Shown piece by piece: positions 1 through 7,309 of a stretch of DNA of 12,487 nt; position 1 is the stretch's first letter; the number at the start of each line of letters is the position of its first letter. The DNA comes from Ruminococcus sp. UBA3387. Its GTDB lineage: Bacteria; Bacillota; Clostridia; Oscillospirales; Ruminococcaceae. The DNA is taken from assembly GCA_002358895.1 (NCBI GenBank), contig DEPR01000042.1, positions 1-12,487 on the forward strand, in the 5' to 3' direction. The notes below the pieces were generated by a model. That model saw nothing but the letters and a program-made list of their open reading frames with translations, was not told the DNA's origin and searched no databases. The position numbers and the translations under genes are program-made.

Positions 1-53
1 TGTGGCATTTTTTCGTTGACCATTTCATCAACTGTTCTGCTGAAAAAGCCCAT
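1..53 (-). CDS. Unidentified gene, N-terminal fragment (runs off left edge)
   Basis: Only the first 17 codons are inside the window, reading MGFFSRTVDEMVNEKMP. The ATG at 53-51 is supported by a good ribosome site (AAAGGAG at 69-63, 9 nt before the start) and by a well-formed promoter upstream at 109-137. The short peptide looks amphipathic and cytosolic, with no signal peptide, but it is too short to assign to a family. The gene is transcribed in the same direction as tex, but it lies beyond tex's probable terminator and has its own promoter, so it is probably an independent unit. Repeated TTGTGAA heptamers lie in its leader and upstream region, hinting at specific regulation. I am confident that a gene starts here and have no view on its function. 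Confidence 0.7.
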   Translation of the reverse strand, partial: MGFFSRTVDEMVNEKMP

Positions 54-67
54 TGCCTGACACTCCT

Positions 68-203
68 TTCACAAAATTTTCACAATATTAGGCATATTTG
101 TACCTTATATTTTACCACTACAAGGTTTATAAGTCAATAATTTTCGGTTTCCTGCCGATTTTTTTGACTTAATTCACAAATTCTGACCCCTATGTTTGTG
201 AAT
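68..203. promoter_or_regulatory. Cluster of TTGTGAA heptamers, possible operator region
   Basis: The heptamer TTGTGAA occurs four times here. On the minus strand it lies at 74-68, 85-79 and 179-173, and on the plus strand at 196-202. The last two form a 9-bp inverted repeat, ATTCACAAA (172-180) and TTTGTGAAT (195-203), with a 14-nt spacer, upstream of the -35 box at 137. The first two are 11 bp apart, about one helical turn, between the predicted transcription start and the start codon; the copy at 74-68 overlaps the ribosome site. A regulator-binding role is inferred from the repetition and placement only. Confidence 0.4.
109..137 (-). promoter_or_regulatory. Sigma-A promoter for the left-edge gene
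   Basis: On the minus strand, a TTGACT -35 box (137-132) and a TAAAAT -10 box (114-109) are separated by exactly 17 bp. Transcription would start near 102, giving a leader of about 50 nt before the ATG at 53. This is a near-consensus housekeeping promoter. Confidence 0.75.
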
Positions 204-284
204 ATTACTCAAACGATTGCTTTATATTTATACGCTCATCCGCACATTATTTATTACAAATCGCAAAAACGGGCAATATATGAT

Positions 285-326
285 AAAACCATACCCACAG
301 ACAGATATGTTTACGCCTGTGGGTAT
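285..326 (-). terminator. Probable terminator of tex
   Basis: A perfect 10-bp inverted repeat (ATACCCACAG at 291-300, CTGTGGGTAT at 317-326) with a 16-nt loop begins 15 nt after the tex stop codon. On the minus strand it is followed by GG and only four U residues (288-285), so termination may be partial. Confidence 0.55.
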
Positions 327-340
327 TGCTAATCCGAATT

Positions 341-2488
341 TTAAAAACCTTTCATTGTCAGAGAAATACGTTTCTTTGCAAGATCGACACCGATAACCTT
401 TACCTTTACAATATCGCCGACCTTGAGTGCTTCCGACGGATGCTTGATAAACTTATCGCTTATCTGGGAAATATGCACAAGTCCGTCCTGATGAACACCG
501 ATATCAACAAACGCACCGAAGTCGATAACGTTTCTCACTGTTCCTGTAAGTTCCATTCCCTCTCGCAGATCTTCCATACCCATTACATCAGTACGAAGCA
601 CAGGCTTTGGCAGGCTTTCTCGAGGGTCTCTGCCGGGTTGTGTAAGCTCCTGCAGAATATCCTCAAGAGTCGGAACACCAATCCCAAGCTCAGCCGCAAC
701 AGCTTTTTTGTCCTTCACCTTATCACGGATATCCTTTATTCCACCATTTGCAATATCCTTTGATGTGTACCCAAGTAGCTTCAGCAAATCCTTTGCCGCC
801 TTATATGATTCAGGGTGAACGGCTGTATTATCAAGTGCTTCCTTACCGTCTGCAACTCTCAAAAAGCCTGCACACTGTTCAAATGCCTTCGGCCCCAGCT
901 TAGGCACCTTTTTAAGCTCGGTTCTGCTTTCAAACTTGCCGTTTTCTTCTCGATATGCAACAATATTCTTACAGACTGCACTACTTAAACCTGCTATACG
1001 GCTGAGAAGTGCAGGGGATGCTGTATTCAGGTCTGCACCAACAGAGTTTACGCAATCTTCCACAACGCCGTCAAGAGTTTCGCTGAGACGTTTCTGTGGC
1101 ATATCGTGCTGATACTGGCCGATACCGATAGACTTAGGGTCAATTTTCACAAGCTCTGCCAACGGGTCCTGCAAACGTCTTGCAATAGAAACAGCACTTC
1201 TGAGTGTCAGGTCAAGCTCAGGCAGTTCATCGGCCGCAAGCTTGCTTGCTGAATATATTGACGCACCTGCTTCGTTTACAACCATATATGCAAGGTCATT
1301 TTTACCTGACTCTGCAATTACCTCTGCTGCAAAAATTTCTGTCTCCTTGCTTGCTGTACCGTTACCGATAGACAGCACGGTTGCATCATATTTTTTAATA
1401 AGCCCTATAAGCTTTTCTTTTGATTCTTTGATTTTAGCTTCACTATGAGTAGGATAAATAACAGTTGTGTCAAGAACTCTGCCTGTGCCATCGACAACAG
1501 CCACCTTACAGCCTGTACGGTATCCCGGGTCAAGACCGATTACAACCCTGTCCTTAACAGGAGGCTGCATAAGAAGCTGATGAAGATTAGTACCGAAAAG
1601 CTTGATTGCGGCAACATCTGCATTTTCTGTAAGCTGTGCTCTTACTTCTCGCTCGATTGACGGGAGCAGAAGTCTTGTATACGCATCCTCACAGGCTGTC
1701 ATCACTGCATCTGAACAAGGGCTGTTACCCTTAACCATAATCTTTTTGATCATTGCAAGAGGCTTTTCCTCCAAAAGCTCCACAGTTACCTTCAGGAACT
1801 TTTCACGTTCACCACGGTTTATCGCAAGAACTCTATGCCCGCTTATTTTCTTAACAGGCTCAGAGAAATCATAATAACCCGCATAAACGCTTTCTGCTTC
1901 CTCATCAACAGCAACGCTTTTAAGTATACCGTTAAGCCACATAAGATTGAACATACGCTTACGGATCTCGGCATTGTCTGAACAAACCTCAGCAATAATA
2001 TCCAGAGCACCCTGCAACGCATCGCTCGGTGTTTCCACGCCTTTTTCAGCGTCCACATATTTTTCTGCCAGGTCAATAGGATAAGCCTTCATATCTTCCT
2101 GTGCGAGAATATACTCTGCAAGAGGCTCAAGTCCCTTTTCCTTTGCAACGGATGCTCGTGTTTTACGCTTAGGTCTGAACGGACGGTATATATTCTCAAG
2201 GTCTGCCATAGTTTCAGCCTTTGCGATAGCTTCTGTTATTTCATCAGTAAGCTTACCCTGTGCATCTATAAGCTCGGAGATTTCCTTTGCTCTTGCCTCA
2301 AAGTTACGGAGATATTCAAGTCTTTCTGCCACCTGACGGATAAGCTGGTCGTCCATTGAGCCGTGCATTTCTTTACGGTATCTTGCAATGAACGGAATAG
2401 TATTCCCCTCGTCCAGAAGATTTATAATGTTACCTGCATATTCAGGTCTGATGTTGAATTCCTGTGAAAGTTTTGAAATAAAGTCCAT
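341..2488 (-). CDS. tex: Tex-family S1 RNA-binding protein
   Basis: This is a full-length Tex protein of 715 aa, a cytosolic nucleic-acid-binding protein of the YhgF/Tex family. The family is linked to transcription and RNA metabolism and in some species affects toxin expression; its exact role is not settled. The order of domains is the expected one. An N-terminal helical Tex region contains NTIPFIARYRKE (29-40) and an arginine/lysine-rich YRPFRPKRKTR stretch (101-111). A YqgF/RNase H-like domain starts at VVIGLDPGYRTG (315-326). Helix-hairpin-helix repeats span about 480-545 (NSVGADLNTA, KVPKLGPKAF). A C-terminal S1 domain covers about 640-713 (DFGAFVDIG, DGLVHISQIS). The ATG at 2488 is preceded by AAAGGA (2503-2498) at 9 nt and by a strong promoter. 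The gene appears monocistronic, with terminators on both sides. I see nothing truncated or frameshifted. Confidence 0.95.
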   Translation of the reverse strand: MDFISKLSQEFNIRPEYAGNIINLLDEGNTIPFIARYRKEMHGSMDDQLIRQVAERLEYLRNFEARAKEISELIDAQGKLTDEITEAIAKAETMADLENIYRPFRPKRKTRASVAKEKGLEPLAEYILAQEDMKAYPIDLAEKYVDAEKGVETPSDALQGALDIIAEVCSDNAEIRKRMFNLMWLNGILKSVAVDEEAESVYAGYYDFSEPVKKISGHRVLAINRGEREKFLKVTVELLEEKPLAMIKKIMVKGNSPCSDAVMTACEDAYTRLLLPSIEREVRAQLTENADVAAIKLFGTNLHQLLMQPPVKDRVVIGLDPGYRTGCKVAVVDGTGRVLDTTVIYPTHSEAKIKESKEKLIGLIKKYDATVLSIGNGTASKETEIFAAEVIAESGKNDLAYMVVNEAGASIYSASKLAADELPELDLTLRSAVSIARRLQDPLAELVKIDPKSIGIGQYQHDMPQKRLSETLDGVVEDCVNSVGADLNTASPALLSRIAGLSSAVCKNIVAYREENGKFESRTELKKVPKLGPKAFEQCAGFLRVADGKEALDNTAVHPESYKAAKDLLKLLGYTSKDIANGGIKDIRDKVKDKKAVAAELGIGVPTLEDILQELTQPGRDPRESLPKPVLRTDVMGMEDLREGMELTGTVRNVIDFGAFVDIGVHQDGLVHISQISDKFIKHPSEALKVGDIVKVKVIGVDLAKKRISLTMKGF

Positions 2489-2520
2489 AAATCATATTCC
2501 TTTTGTATTATTTTATAACT

Positions 2521-2549
2521 ATTATATCACAAATCAGAAAATTTTTCAA
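2521..2549 (-). promoter_or_regulatory. Sigma-A promoter of tex with extended -10
   Basis: On the minus strand, a TTGAAA -35 box (2549-2544), a 17-bp spacer and a perfect TATAAT -10 box (2526-2521) preceded by TGA form an extended -10. The expected start near 2514 leaves a leader of about 25 nt. The -35 box lies about 30 bp beyond the terminator of the upstream operon, which supports independent transcription of tex. Confidence 0.8.
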
Positions 2550-2579
2550 CTTTCCCGGCACGCAAAATAATCTTATCTC

Positions 2580-2608
2580 AAAAAACGGAAGTGCAAAAAG
2601 CACTTCCG
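2580..2608 (-). terminator. Strong intrinsic terminator of the aconitase X operon
   Basis: A perfect 9-bp stem (CGGAAGTGC at 2586-2594, GCACTTCCG at 2600-2608) with a 5-nt loop is followed on the minus strand by six U residues (2585-2580). It lies 21 nt after the stop codon of the small aconitase X subunit and marks the operon's end. Confidence 0.9.
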
Positions 2609-2629
2609 CCTATTTGTTTGTTATTCAGT

Positions 2630-3073
2630 TTATTCCACTTCAACTACGCCGTTTCCTTTGATTGTAATTTTCATACCATCTTTCACATAGCTGAGAAATT
2701 CATCGCCGAGAGAATCTATAACAGGCATTGAAACGTCCTCTACCCATACATCTGCGAGAATTGCACCTGCTGCAGCAAGAGAGTCAATGTGATTTGCAAA
2801 AAGCATACAGGCAGGGTTCTTTTCCATTGCACAGGCACAATAAAGCACAAGTCCACCTGTTGTTGAGCCGATAGTCTGAGGCAGGCAGAGTGCTTTGCCA
2901 ATCAAAGGCTTGCCGTAAAGCTCCTTGTTGTTCTGGTCCCCACATTTTACATCTTTATCGCCGAACTGTAGTGCCATCTGAAGTGATGCCAATGTGTTGA
3001 AGCCCTCAGAGGTAACTACTGCTTCAGCTGTAACTTCACCGGGTGTGATAACTCTTCCCTGAAACTGTTTCAT
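2630..3073 (-). CDS. Aconitase X small (swivel) subunit, DUF126 family
   Basis: This 147-aa protein matches the small, swivel-domain subunit of a split (type II) aconitase X. It pairs with the large catalytic subunit encoded immediately upstream to form a cytosolic hydro-lyase. Visible family marks are the N-terminal beta segment GRVITPGEVTAEAVVT (6-21), the glycine/serine substrate-binding loop PQTIGSTTGG (65-74, with Ser70 at the conserved serine position), and NPACMLFANHIDSLAAAGAILADVW (split here as 86-98 and 99-110), typical of the domain. The start ATG shares its A with the TAA stop of the large subunit (TAATG). A perfect GGGAGG ribosome site (3088-3083) lies inside the upstream gene, so translation is probably coupled and subunit stoichiometry fixed. 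Known members dehydrate cis-3-hydroxy-L-proline (bacteria) or mevalonate 5-phosphate (archaea). The substrate here is not evident. Confidence 0.88.
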   Translation of the reverse strand: MKQFQGRVITPGEVTAEAVVTSEGFNTLASLQMALQFGDKDVKCGDQNNKELYGKPLIGKALCLPQTIGSTTGGLVLYCACAMEKNPACMLFANHIDSLAAAGAILADVWVEDVSMPVIDSLGDEFLSYVKDGMKITIKGNGVVEVE

Positions 3074-4350
3074 TATCTCTTACCTCCCTTTGTAATAGTA
3101 TACAATATCTCCTCATCGGTATAATATCTTGCACTTGTATATGTACGGAGCTTGTTTGATGAAGTGATAACAGGCATTTTCTTGCAAAGCGGGTTGTTCA
3201 TATACATCAGCGGACAAATATAAGATGTTATAACACCTGTACTCTTCAGGCGGGCAGCATATTCTGTCTTTTCAAAAGCTTCAAGCACCTTTGGAGCAGC
3301 AGTAAATACTGTCGGAACAACCACCTTTTTCACACCGTTTTTCTTAAGCTCTGCTTCAATCTTATCTGTCCAGTCTTTAAGCTGTTCAAGTGAAAGATGT
3401 GGACAGCCTACAAAACACAGCTTAGGCGATGCATCAGGATTTTTCCAGATTACAGGATAATTGTTCTTCACCCTTTCAAGCTCTGCATCGTCAATAACAT
3501 ATTCCTTTGCATCCTCTGCAATCAGCTTTTCGCCAAGCTCAACTGCTTCAGGGGTAAGTTTTTCAATGTGATAGAGACCGACTGCACCGTTAGAAGCTGT
3601 TGCTGCACCGAAATCCTTGAGGTATGCACAGGTTTCGTCATTAAGCTCATTGCCAAGCCACTTGTCAAGTCCGACTACAAAAGGTACGTCCTCCATAACT
3701 TTCATTCCTATTGCTGAGCCGAGAAGCTGTGCCTCAGGTTTCTTTGTTGTGTTTACCTTCACCACCCAGGTAGCCTTTCTGCCCTCATCAGTAAGCAATC
3801 CGAAATATGGCACATATCCCACGATTGAGCCCATAATATCAATAATACCTGAATTACGGTTGCATCTTGCACCAAGCACAGAGTTTGCATACACTACTGC
3901 ACTGGATTCTGCCCAGGAAAGCACCTCTCCCTTTTCAGGCTTGTTTCCCATTTCGTCCATATAGCAGGTACAGCTGAAAGCGTCCTTATCCATAAGTCCC
4001 AGCTTGTTCAACTGCTGTTCATAAGACTCCTGCTTTGTGTACATAAATTTATTAAACACAAAATTCTGAAGAAAGTTTGCAGGAACATTCTTGTCTACAG
4101 GTCTTGGGTCAACAGAGAATTTCTGCTGAGAAGCAACACCCGCGTCAATAAGCTGCTGCATAAGGTCATAAACAGGCGACATTACTTTCAGACCGAAAGA
4201 TGTAACAAGATGATTATATTCAGATGTAATTGGTACAAGCTTTTCTGCTTCAAAGGCTTCACCATACATAACCATAGTTTTCATTACCTTTGCAAGGGTT
4301 TCTCCCTTTTCGCCGTCAAGAATAGCCTGTTGTTCTTTTGTCAATATCAT
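3073..4350 (-). CDS. Aconitase X large catalytic subunit, DUF521 family
   Basis: This 425-aa protein has the length and motifs of the catalytic subunit of split aconitase X, an iron-sulfur hydro-lyase. Motifs in order are SCTCYM (126-131), WAESSAVVYANSVLGARCNRN (from 146, with the ESS triad at 148-150 and Arg162/Arg165), FVGCPHLS (313-320), ICPLMYM (378-384) and TSSNKLRTYTSARYY (397-410). Cysteines 127, 129, 163, 316 and 379 are candidates for cluster ligands; I cannot tell which serve. The start is supported by AAGGAG (4363-4358) at 7 nt. It begins 22 nt after the flavoenzyme stop and overlaps the small subunit by 1 nt, so the three genes are probably co-transcribed. Characterised bacterial relatives are cis-3-hydroxy-L-proline dehydratases and archaeal ones are phosphomevalonate dehydratases. 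The neighbouring C=C reductase, rather than a pyrroline-2-carboxylate reductase, leaves open a different substrate. Confidence 0.88.
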   Translation of the reverse strand: MILTKEQQAILDGEKGETLAKVMKTMVMYGEAFEAEKLVPITSEYNHLVTSFGLKVMSPVYDLMQQLIDAGVASQQKFSVDPRPVDKNVPANFLQNFVFNKFMYTKQESYEQQLNKLGLMDKDAFSCTCYMDEMGNKPEKGEVLSWAESSAVVYANSVLGARCNRNSGIIDIMGSIVGYVPYFGLLTDEGRKATWVVKVNTTKKPEAQLLGSAIGMKVMEDVPFVVGLDKWLGNELNDETCAYLKDFGAATASNGAVGLYHIEKLTPEAVELGEKLIAEDAKEYVIDDAELERVKNNYPVIWKNPDASPKLCFVGCPHLSLEQLKDWTDKIEAELKKNGVKKVVVPTVFTAAPKVLEAFEKTEYAARLKSTGVITSYICPLMYMNNPLCKKMPVITSSNKLRTYTSARYYTDEEILYTITKGGKR

Positions 4351-4372
4351 AATTTTTCTCCTTATAAGTCAA

Positions 4373-6442
4373 TCAGAGTTTCATACATACATCCCAGGCA
4401 CCCCAGATAACAGTTCTGAGATTTCCCACCTTTGAGGCATCACCGATAACGTGAACGTGTCTGCCCTTTGTCGCAAGAGGTGCAGGATTATAGCCTACAG
4501 ACAAAATCACACTGTCGGCATTAATTTCAAACGGTCTTTCATCAGCTTTACATACTGTAACACCATCGGAATGAATTTCAACAACTGCAGTTTCAAGATG
4601 AACAGGAACCTTGTTTGTCTTAAAGAAATCACGGAGATAACTTGTGTTTGCAAGGCATATGCCCTTTGTTGTAATAAGGTCGTCCTGCATTTCAACTATT
4701 GTCGGCTTCTTACCCTGGAGATAAAGCTCATAAGCAATTTCACAGCCTGTAAGTCCTCCACCGATAACTACAACATTTTCACCGACTGTTGAATTGTCAA
4801 GGAGGAAATCAACAGCTTCGATTGCCTTTTCAACACCCTTGACAGGAATCTTCTTCGCTTTAGCACCTGTTGCTATGATAATCTCATCAGCATCAAGGCT
4901 GTTTATGTCAGTAATCTCTGTGTTCATCTTAACGTCAATCGGATATTTTGCCAGTTCACGGATATACCAGGAAATAAGTGCACGGTCCTTTTCCTTGAAT
5001 GACGGTGCTGCCGCTGCAATAAACACACCACCCAGCTTATCGCTCTTTTCAAAAAGTGTAACCTTATGGCCTCTCTTTGCACAGACAATGGCAGCCTCCA
5101 TACCACCGATACCGCCACCGATAATGGCAATCTTTTTCTGCTTTTTAGCAGGCTCAATGTGATACTTCTTTGACTGCATTGTTTCAGGATTCAACGCACA
5201 GCGTGAAAGTCCCATTGTGTCAGACAAATCCTGTGTGTTAGCGTGTCCCTTTGAAGATGAGAAGTTGAAACAGCCTGCGTGGCAACAGATACAAGGCTTG
5301 ATGTCCTCAATTCTGTCCTCAATCATCTTTGTTACCCATTCAGGGTCAACAAGGAACTGTCTTGCAACGCCGACAGCGTCAATTCTGCCCTCTGCAACGG
5401 CCTTTGCACCAACCTCTGCATCCATTCTTCCTGCACAAACCACAGGAATATCAACAAACTTCTTGATATGTGCAACGTCCTCAAGATTGCAGTTTTCAGG
5501 CATATACATAGGCGGGTGAGCCCAATACCAGGAATCATATGTACCATTATCGGCATTAAGCATATCATAACCCATATCCTGAAGATATTTTGCAGCCTTT
5601 TCGGATTCTTCCATATTTCTGCCCACTTCGGTATAATCCTCACCGGGCATTGCACCCTCACAGAAGCCTTTCATTTTAGACTCCACAGAGTAACGGAGTG
5701 ATACAGGATAATCCTCGCCACAGGCTTCTTTTATTGCCTTTACTACCTCTGCGGCAAAACGATAACGGTTTTCAAAGCTGCCACCGTATTCGTCTGTACG
5801 CTTATTGAAAAACTCAATGGAGAACTGGTCAAGAAGATAGCCCTCGTGAACAGCGTGTACTTCAACACCGTCAACCCCTGCATCCTTACAAAGCTTTGCT
5901 GTCTTTGCAAAAGCCTCAATAATCTCGTGAATCTGTTCCACAGTCATTTCAGGACATTCAATATCGTGTGCCCATCGTGAAGGCTGTGGGCTGGGGCTTG
6001 CAAGCTCGTGTGAAGTGTCAATCACAGGCTTTATCAAAGCACGGGTAAACTTGTTCTTATGCAACGGTGCAATAAGCTCAGTTATCGCCCAGGAACGTCC
6101 CATACCTGCTGTAAGCTGAATAAACAGCTTTGCACCCGTTTTGTGGATTTCGTCCATAAACTCTTTCAGGTCTTCAAACATTTTAGGATTCTGCCAGAGC
6201 CATTTGCCCCAGAAAGTATCTCTCAATGGAGCAATACCCGGGATAATAAGTCCAACGTTGTTGTTAGCTCTTTCAAGGAAAAGCTTTGCTGCCTCCTTGT
6301 CAAAATGACAGCCTCCCAGCTCAAACCAGCCGAAAAGAGATGTACCGCCCATAGGGCACATAACAATACGGTTTTTAATCTCAACATTGCCGATTTTCCA
6401 AGGAGTAAACAGGGCTTCATACTTTTTGTCCGTGTTATTCAT
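4373..6442 (-). CDS. OYE-like NADH:flavin oxidoreductase / enoate reductase
   Basis: This 689-aa protein has the full three-part layout of the 2,4-dienoyl-CoA reductase, 2-enoate reductase and trimethylamine dehydrogenase family. An FMN-binding TIM barrel (about 8-380) starts with LFTPWKIGNVEIKNRIVMCPM. It carries GVEVHAVHEGYLLDQF (192-207, with His196 and His199 at the substrate-binding position) and NKRTDEYGGSFENR. A 4Fe-4S site follows, with Cys384, Cys387, Cys391 and Cys415. A two-dinucleotide-fold part follows, with GGGIGG at 442-447 and acidic Glu465 for FAD, and GGGLTG at 561-566 for NAD(P)H. These enzymes pass electrons from NAD(P)H via FAD and Fe-S to FMN to reduce an activated C=C bond in the cytosol. 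The HAVHEGYLLDQF form recalls the bile-acid-inducible BaiCD/BaiH branch, but no other bai genes are nearby. AAAGGA (6458-6453) lies 10 nt before the ATG. Co-transcription with aconitase X suggests reduction of its unsaturated product; this is inferred. Confidence 0.9.
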   Translation of the reverse strand: MNNTDKKYEALFTPWKIGNVEIKNRIVMCPMGGTSLFGWFELGGCHFDKEAAKLFLERANNNVGLIIPGIAPLRDTFWGKWLWQNPKMFEDLKEFMDEIHKTGAKLFIQLTAGMGRSWAITELIAPLHKNKFTRALIKPVIDTSHELASPSPQPSRWAHDIECPEMTVEQIHEIIEAFAKTAKLCKDAGVDGVEVHAVHEGYLLDQFSIEFFNKRTDEYGGSFENRYRFAAEVVKAIKEACGEDYPVSLRYSVESKMKGFCEGAMPGEDYTEVGRNMEESEKAAKYLQDMGYDMLNADNGTYDSWYWAHPPMYMPENCNLEDVAHIKKFVDIPVVCAGRMDAEVGAKAVAEGRIDAVGVARQFLVDPEWVTKMIEDRIEDIKPCICCHAGCFNFSSSKGHANTQDLSDTMGLSRCALNPETMQSKKYHIEPAKKQKKIAIIGGGIGGMEAAIVCAKRGHKVTLFEKSDKLGGVFIAAAAPSFKEKDRALISWYIRELAKYPIDVKMNTEITDINSLDADEIIIATGAKAKKIPVKGVEKAIEAVDFLLDNSTVGENVVVIGGGLTGCEIAYELYLQGKKPTIVEMQDDLITTKGICLANTSYLRDFFKTNKVPVHLETAVVEIHSDGVTVCKADERPFEINADSVILSVGYNPAPLATKGRHVHVIGDASKVGNLRTVIWGAWDVCMKL

Positions 6443-6504
6443 TTGAGTTTAGTCCTTTCTGTTATTTTTTATCTGAACAGGGATTCCCCCTGCCATTTAT
6501 ATAA

Positions 6505-7239
6505 TTATCTTCTGTTGTTTCTTCTGCCAAAAACAGATAACACCATAAGCAGAAAACGTAAGAAGTACACCAATGATGTAAGCATTGACGCAAGGTATGT
6601 CAGTGCCGCCGCCGAAAGAACTGCTCTTGCACCTGATATTTCGTCCTGAGAGAGAATGTTCTGTTCCAAAAGCATATCTTTTGCACGTCGGCTTGCATTA
6701 AGCTCAACAGGCAATGTTACAAGAGTGAAAAGGAAAGAGAATCCATATAGAATAACACCCAGCATTGCGATATAATAACCCATATCTGAATTTCTTGCTG
6801 CCATTGATGATGCACCAAGCATTATGCCTATTAATATAAGAGGCATAGCAAGCCTTGAACCGAAGTTTACAATCGGCACAATAGCTGTTCGGATATTATA
6901 GAACAAATATCCCTTTTTCTTCTGCATAACGTGACCAATTTCGTGAGCGGCTACTGCAACGGAAGCAACTGATGCACTGTTATATGTGCTGTCAGAAAGG
7001 TTTACAATCCCTTTCGTGGGGTCATAATGGTCTGTAAGCTGTCCTGCTACTCTACCCACATTTATGTCATACACATTTCCTGCACTAAGCAAACGTCTTG
7101 CTGTATCGTGTCCTGTCATTCCCGAACGGTTGGGAACCTTACCGTACTTTGCATAAGCCCTCTGAACCTTTGCACTTGCGTAGCCTGAAAGAATAATGCA
7201 AAAAAGCAATCCTATCAAAAACAGATAATAATCCTGCAT
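6505..7239 (-). CDS. YugP-like membrane zinc metallopeptidase
   Basis: This 244-aa integral membrane protein belongs to the Zn_peptidase_2 (YugP) family. An N-terminal membrane helix (about 4-22) is followed by a cytoplasmic-looking segment with the zinc-binding HExxH motif in VAAHEIGHVMQ (His99, Glu100, His103). Two or three central hydrophobic segments span about 120-180. A probable third zinc ligand is Glu179 in PVELNASRRA, a signature of the family, and further hydrophobic stretches (about 205-238) precede a basic tail. The family is widespread in Firmicutes; its substrates are largely unknown and membrane-protein quality control is only a guess. The start is supported by AAAGGAG at 7 nt (7253-7247) and by a near-consensus promoter. 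The downstream flavoenzyme gene begins 62 nt after its stop with no convincing terminator between, so read-through into the operon is likely. Confidence 0.92.
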   Translation of the reverse strand: MQDYYLFLIGLLFCIILSGYASAKVQRAYAKYGKVPNRSGMTGHDTARRLLSAGNVYDINVGRVAGQLTDHYDPTKGIVNLSDSTYNSASVASVAVAAHEIGHVMQKKKGYLFYNIRTAIVPIVNFGSRLAMPLILIGIMLGASSMAARNSDMGYYIAMLGVILYGFSFLFTLVTLPVELNASRRAKDMLLEQNILSQDEISGARAVLSAAALTYLASMLTSLVYFLRFLLMVLSVFGRRNNRR

Positions 7240-7259
7240 AAGCTTTCTCCTTTGTGATT

Positions 7260-7288
7260 TTTGTTGTTAGTATAACCAGAACAACAAA
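7260..7288 (-). other. AU-rich stem-loop in the peptidase leader
   Basis: A 9-bp inverted repeat (TTTGTTGTT at 7260-7268, AACAACAAA at 7280-7288) with an 11-nt loop sits in the predicted leader, starting about 7 nt upstream of the ribosome site. It has no U-tract, so it is not a terminator. It could affect translation or mRNA stability, or be incidental. Confidence 0.35.
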
Positions 7289-7309
7289 TTTTATCTTATT
7301 CTTATTAAA

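Larger units (their letters stand above)
54..340. other. Intergenic region between tex and the left-edge gene
   Basis: This 287-bp AT-rich stretch holds the promoter of the left-edge gene (109-137), the TTGTGAA repeats (68-203) and the probable tex terminator (291-326). I see no ORF with a ribosome site on either strand and no structured RNA that I recognise. The stretch from about 204 to 284 appears featureless. Confidence 0.6.

Noticed and set aside
145-167. A small TCGG/CCGA hairpin followed by seven T residues on the plus strand.
   Set aside because: The stem is only 4 bp and no plus-strand gene ends nearby, so it is probably incidental.
326-763. A 145-codon plus-strand open frame opposite the end of tex.
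   Set aside because: It has no ribosome site, its translation is low-complexity and lacks any recognisable domain, and it lies antisense to a clearly conserved gene.
4373-6442. A bile-acid 7-dehydroxylation (bai) gene cluster, suggested by the BaiCD/BaiH-like motif of the flavoenzyme.
   Set aside because: None of the other bai genes is present and the partner genes encode aconitase X, so only distant family resemblance can be claimed.
6478-6492. A 5-bp hairpin (CAGGG, 5-nt loop, CCCTG) between the peptidase and flavoenzyme genes.
   Set aside because: The stem is short and has no T-run on the minus strand, so it is not a convincing terminator.
6490-6535. A possible minus-strand promoter before the flavoenzyme gene (TTGGCA with AT-rich sequence downstream).
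   Set aside because: No good -10 box sits at 16-18 bp; GATAAT is at only 15 bp, so I did not list it.
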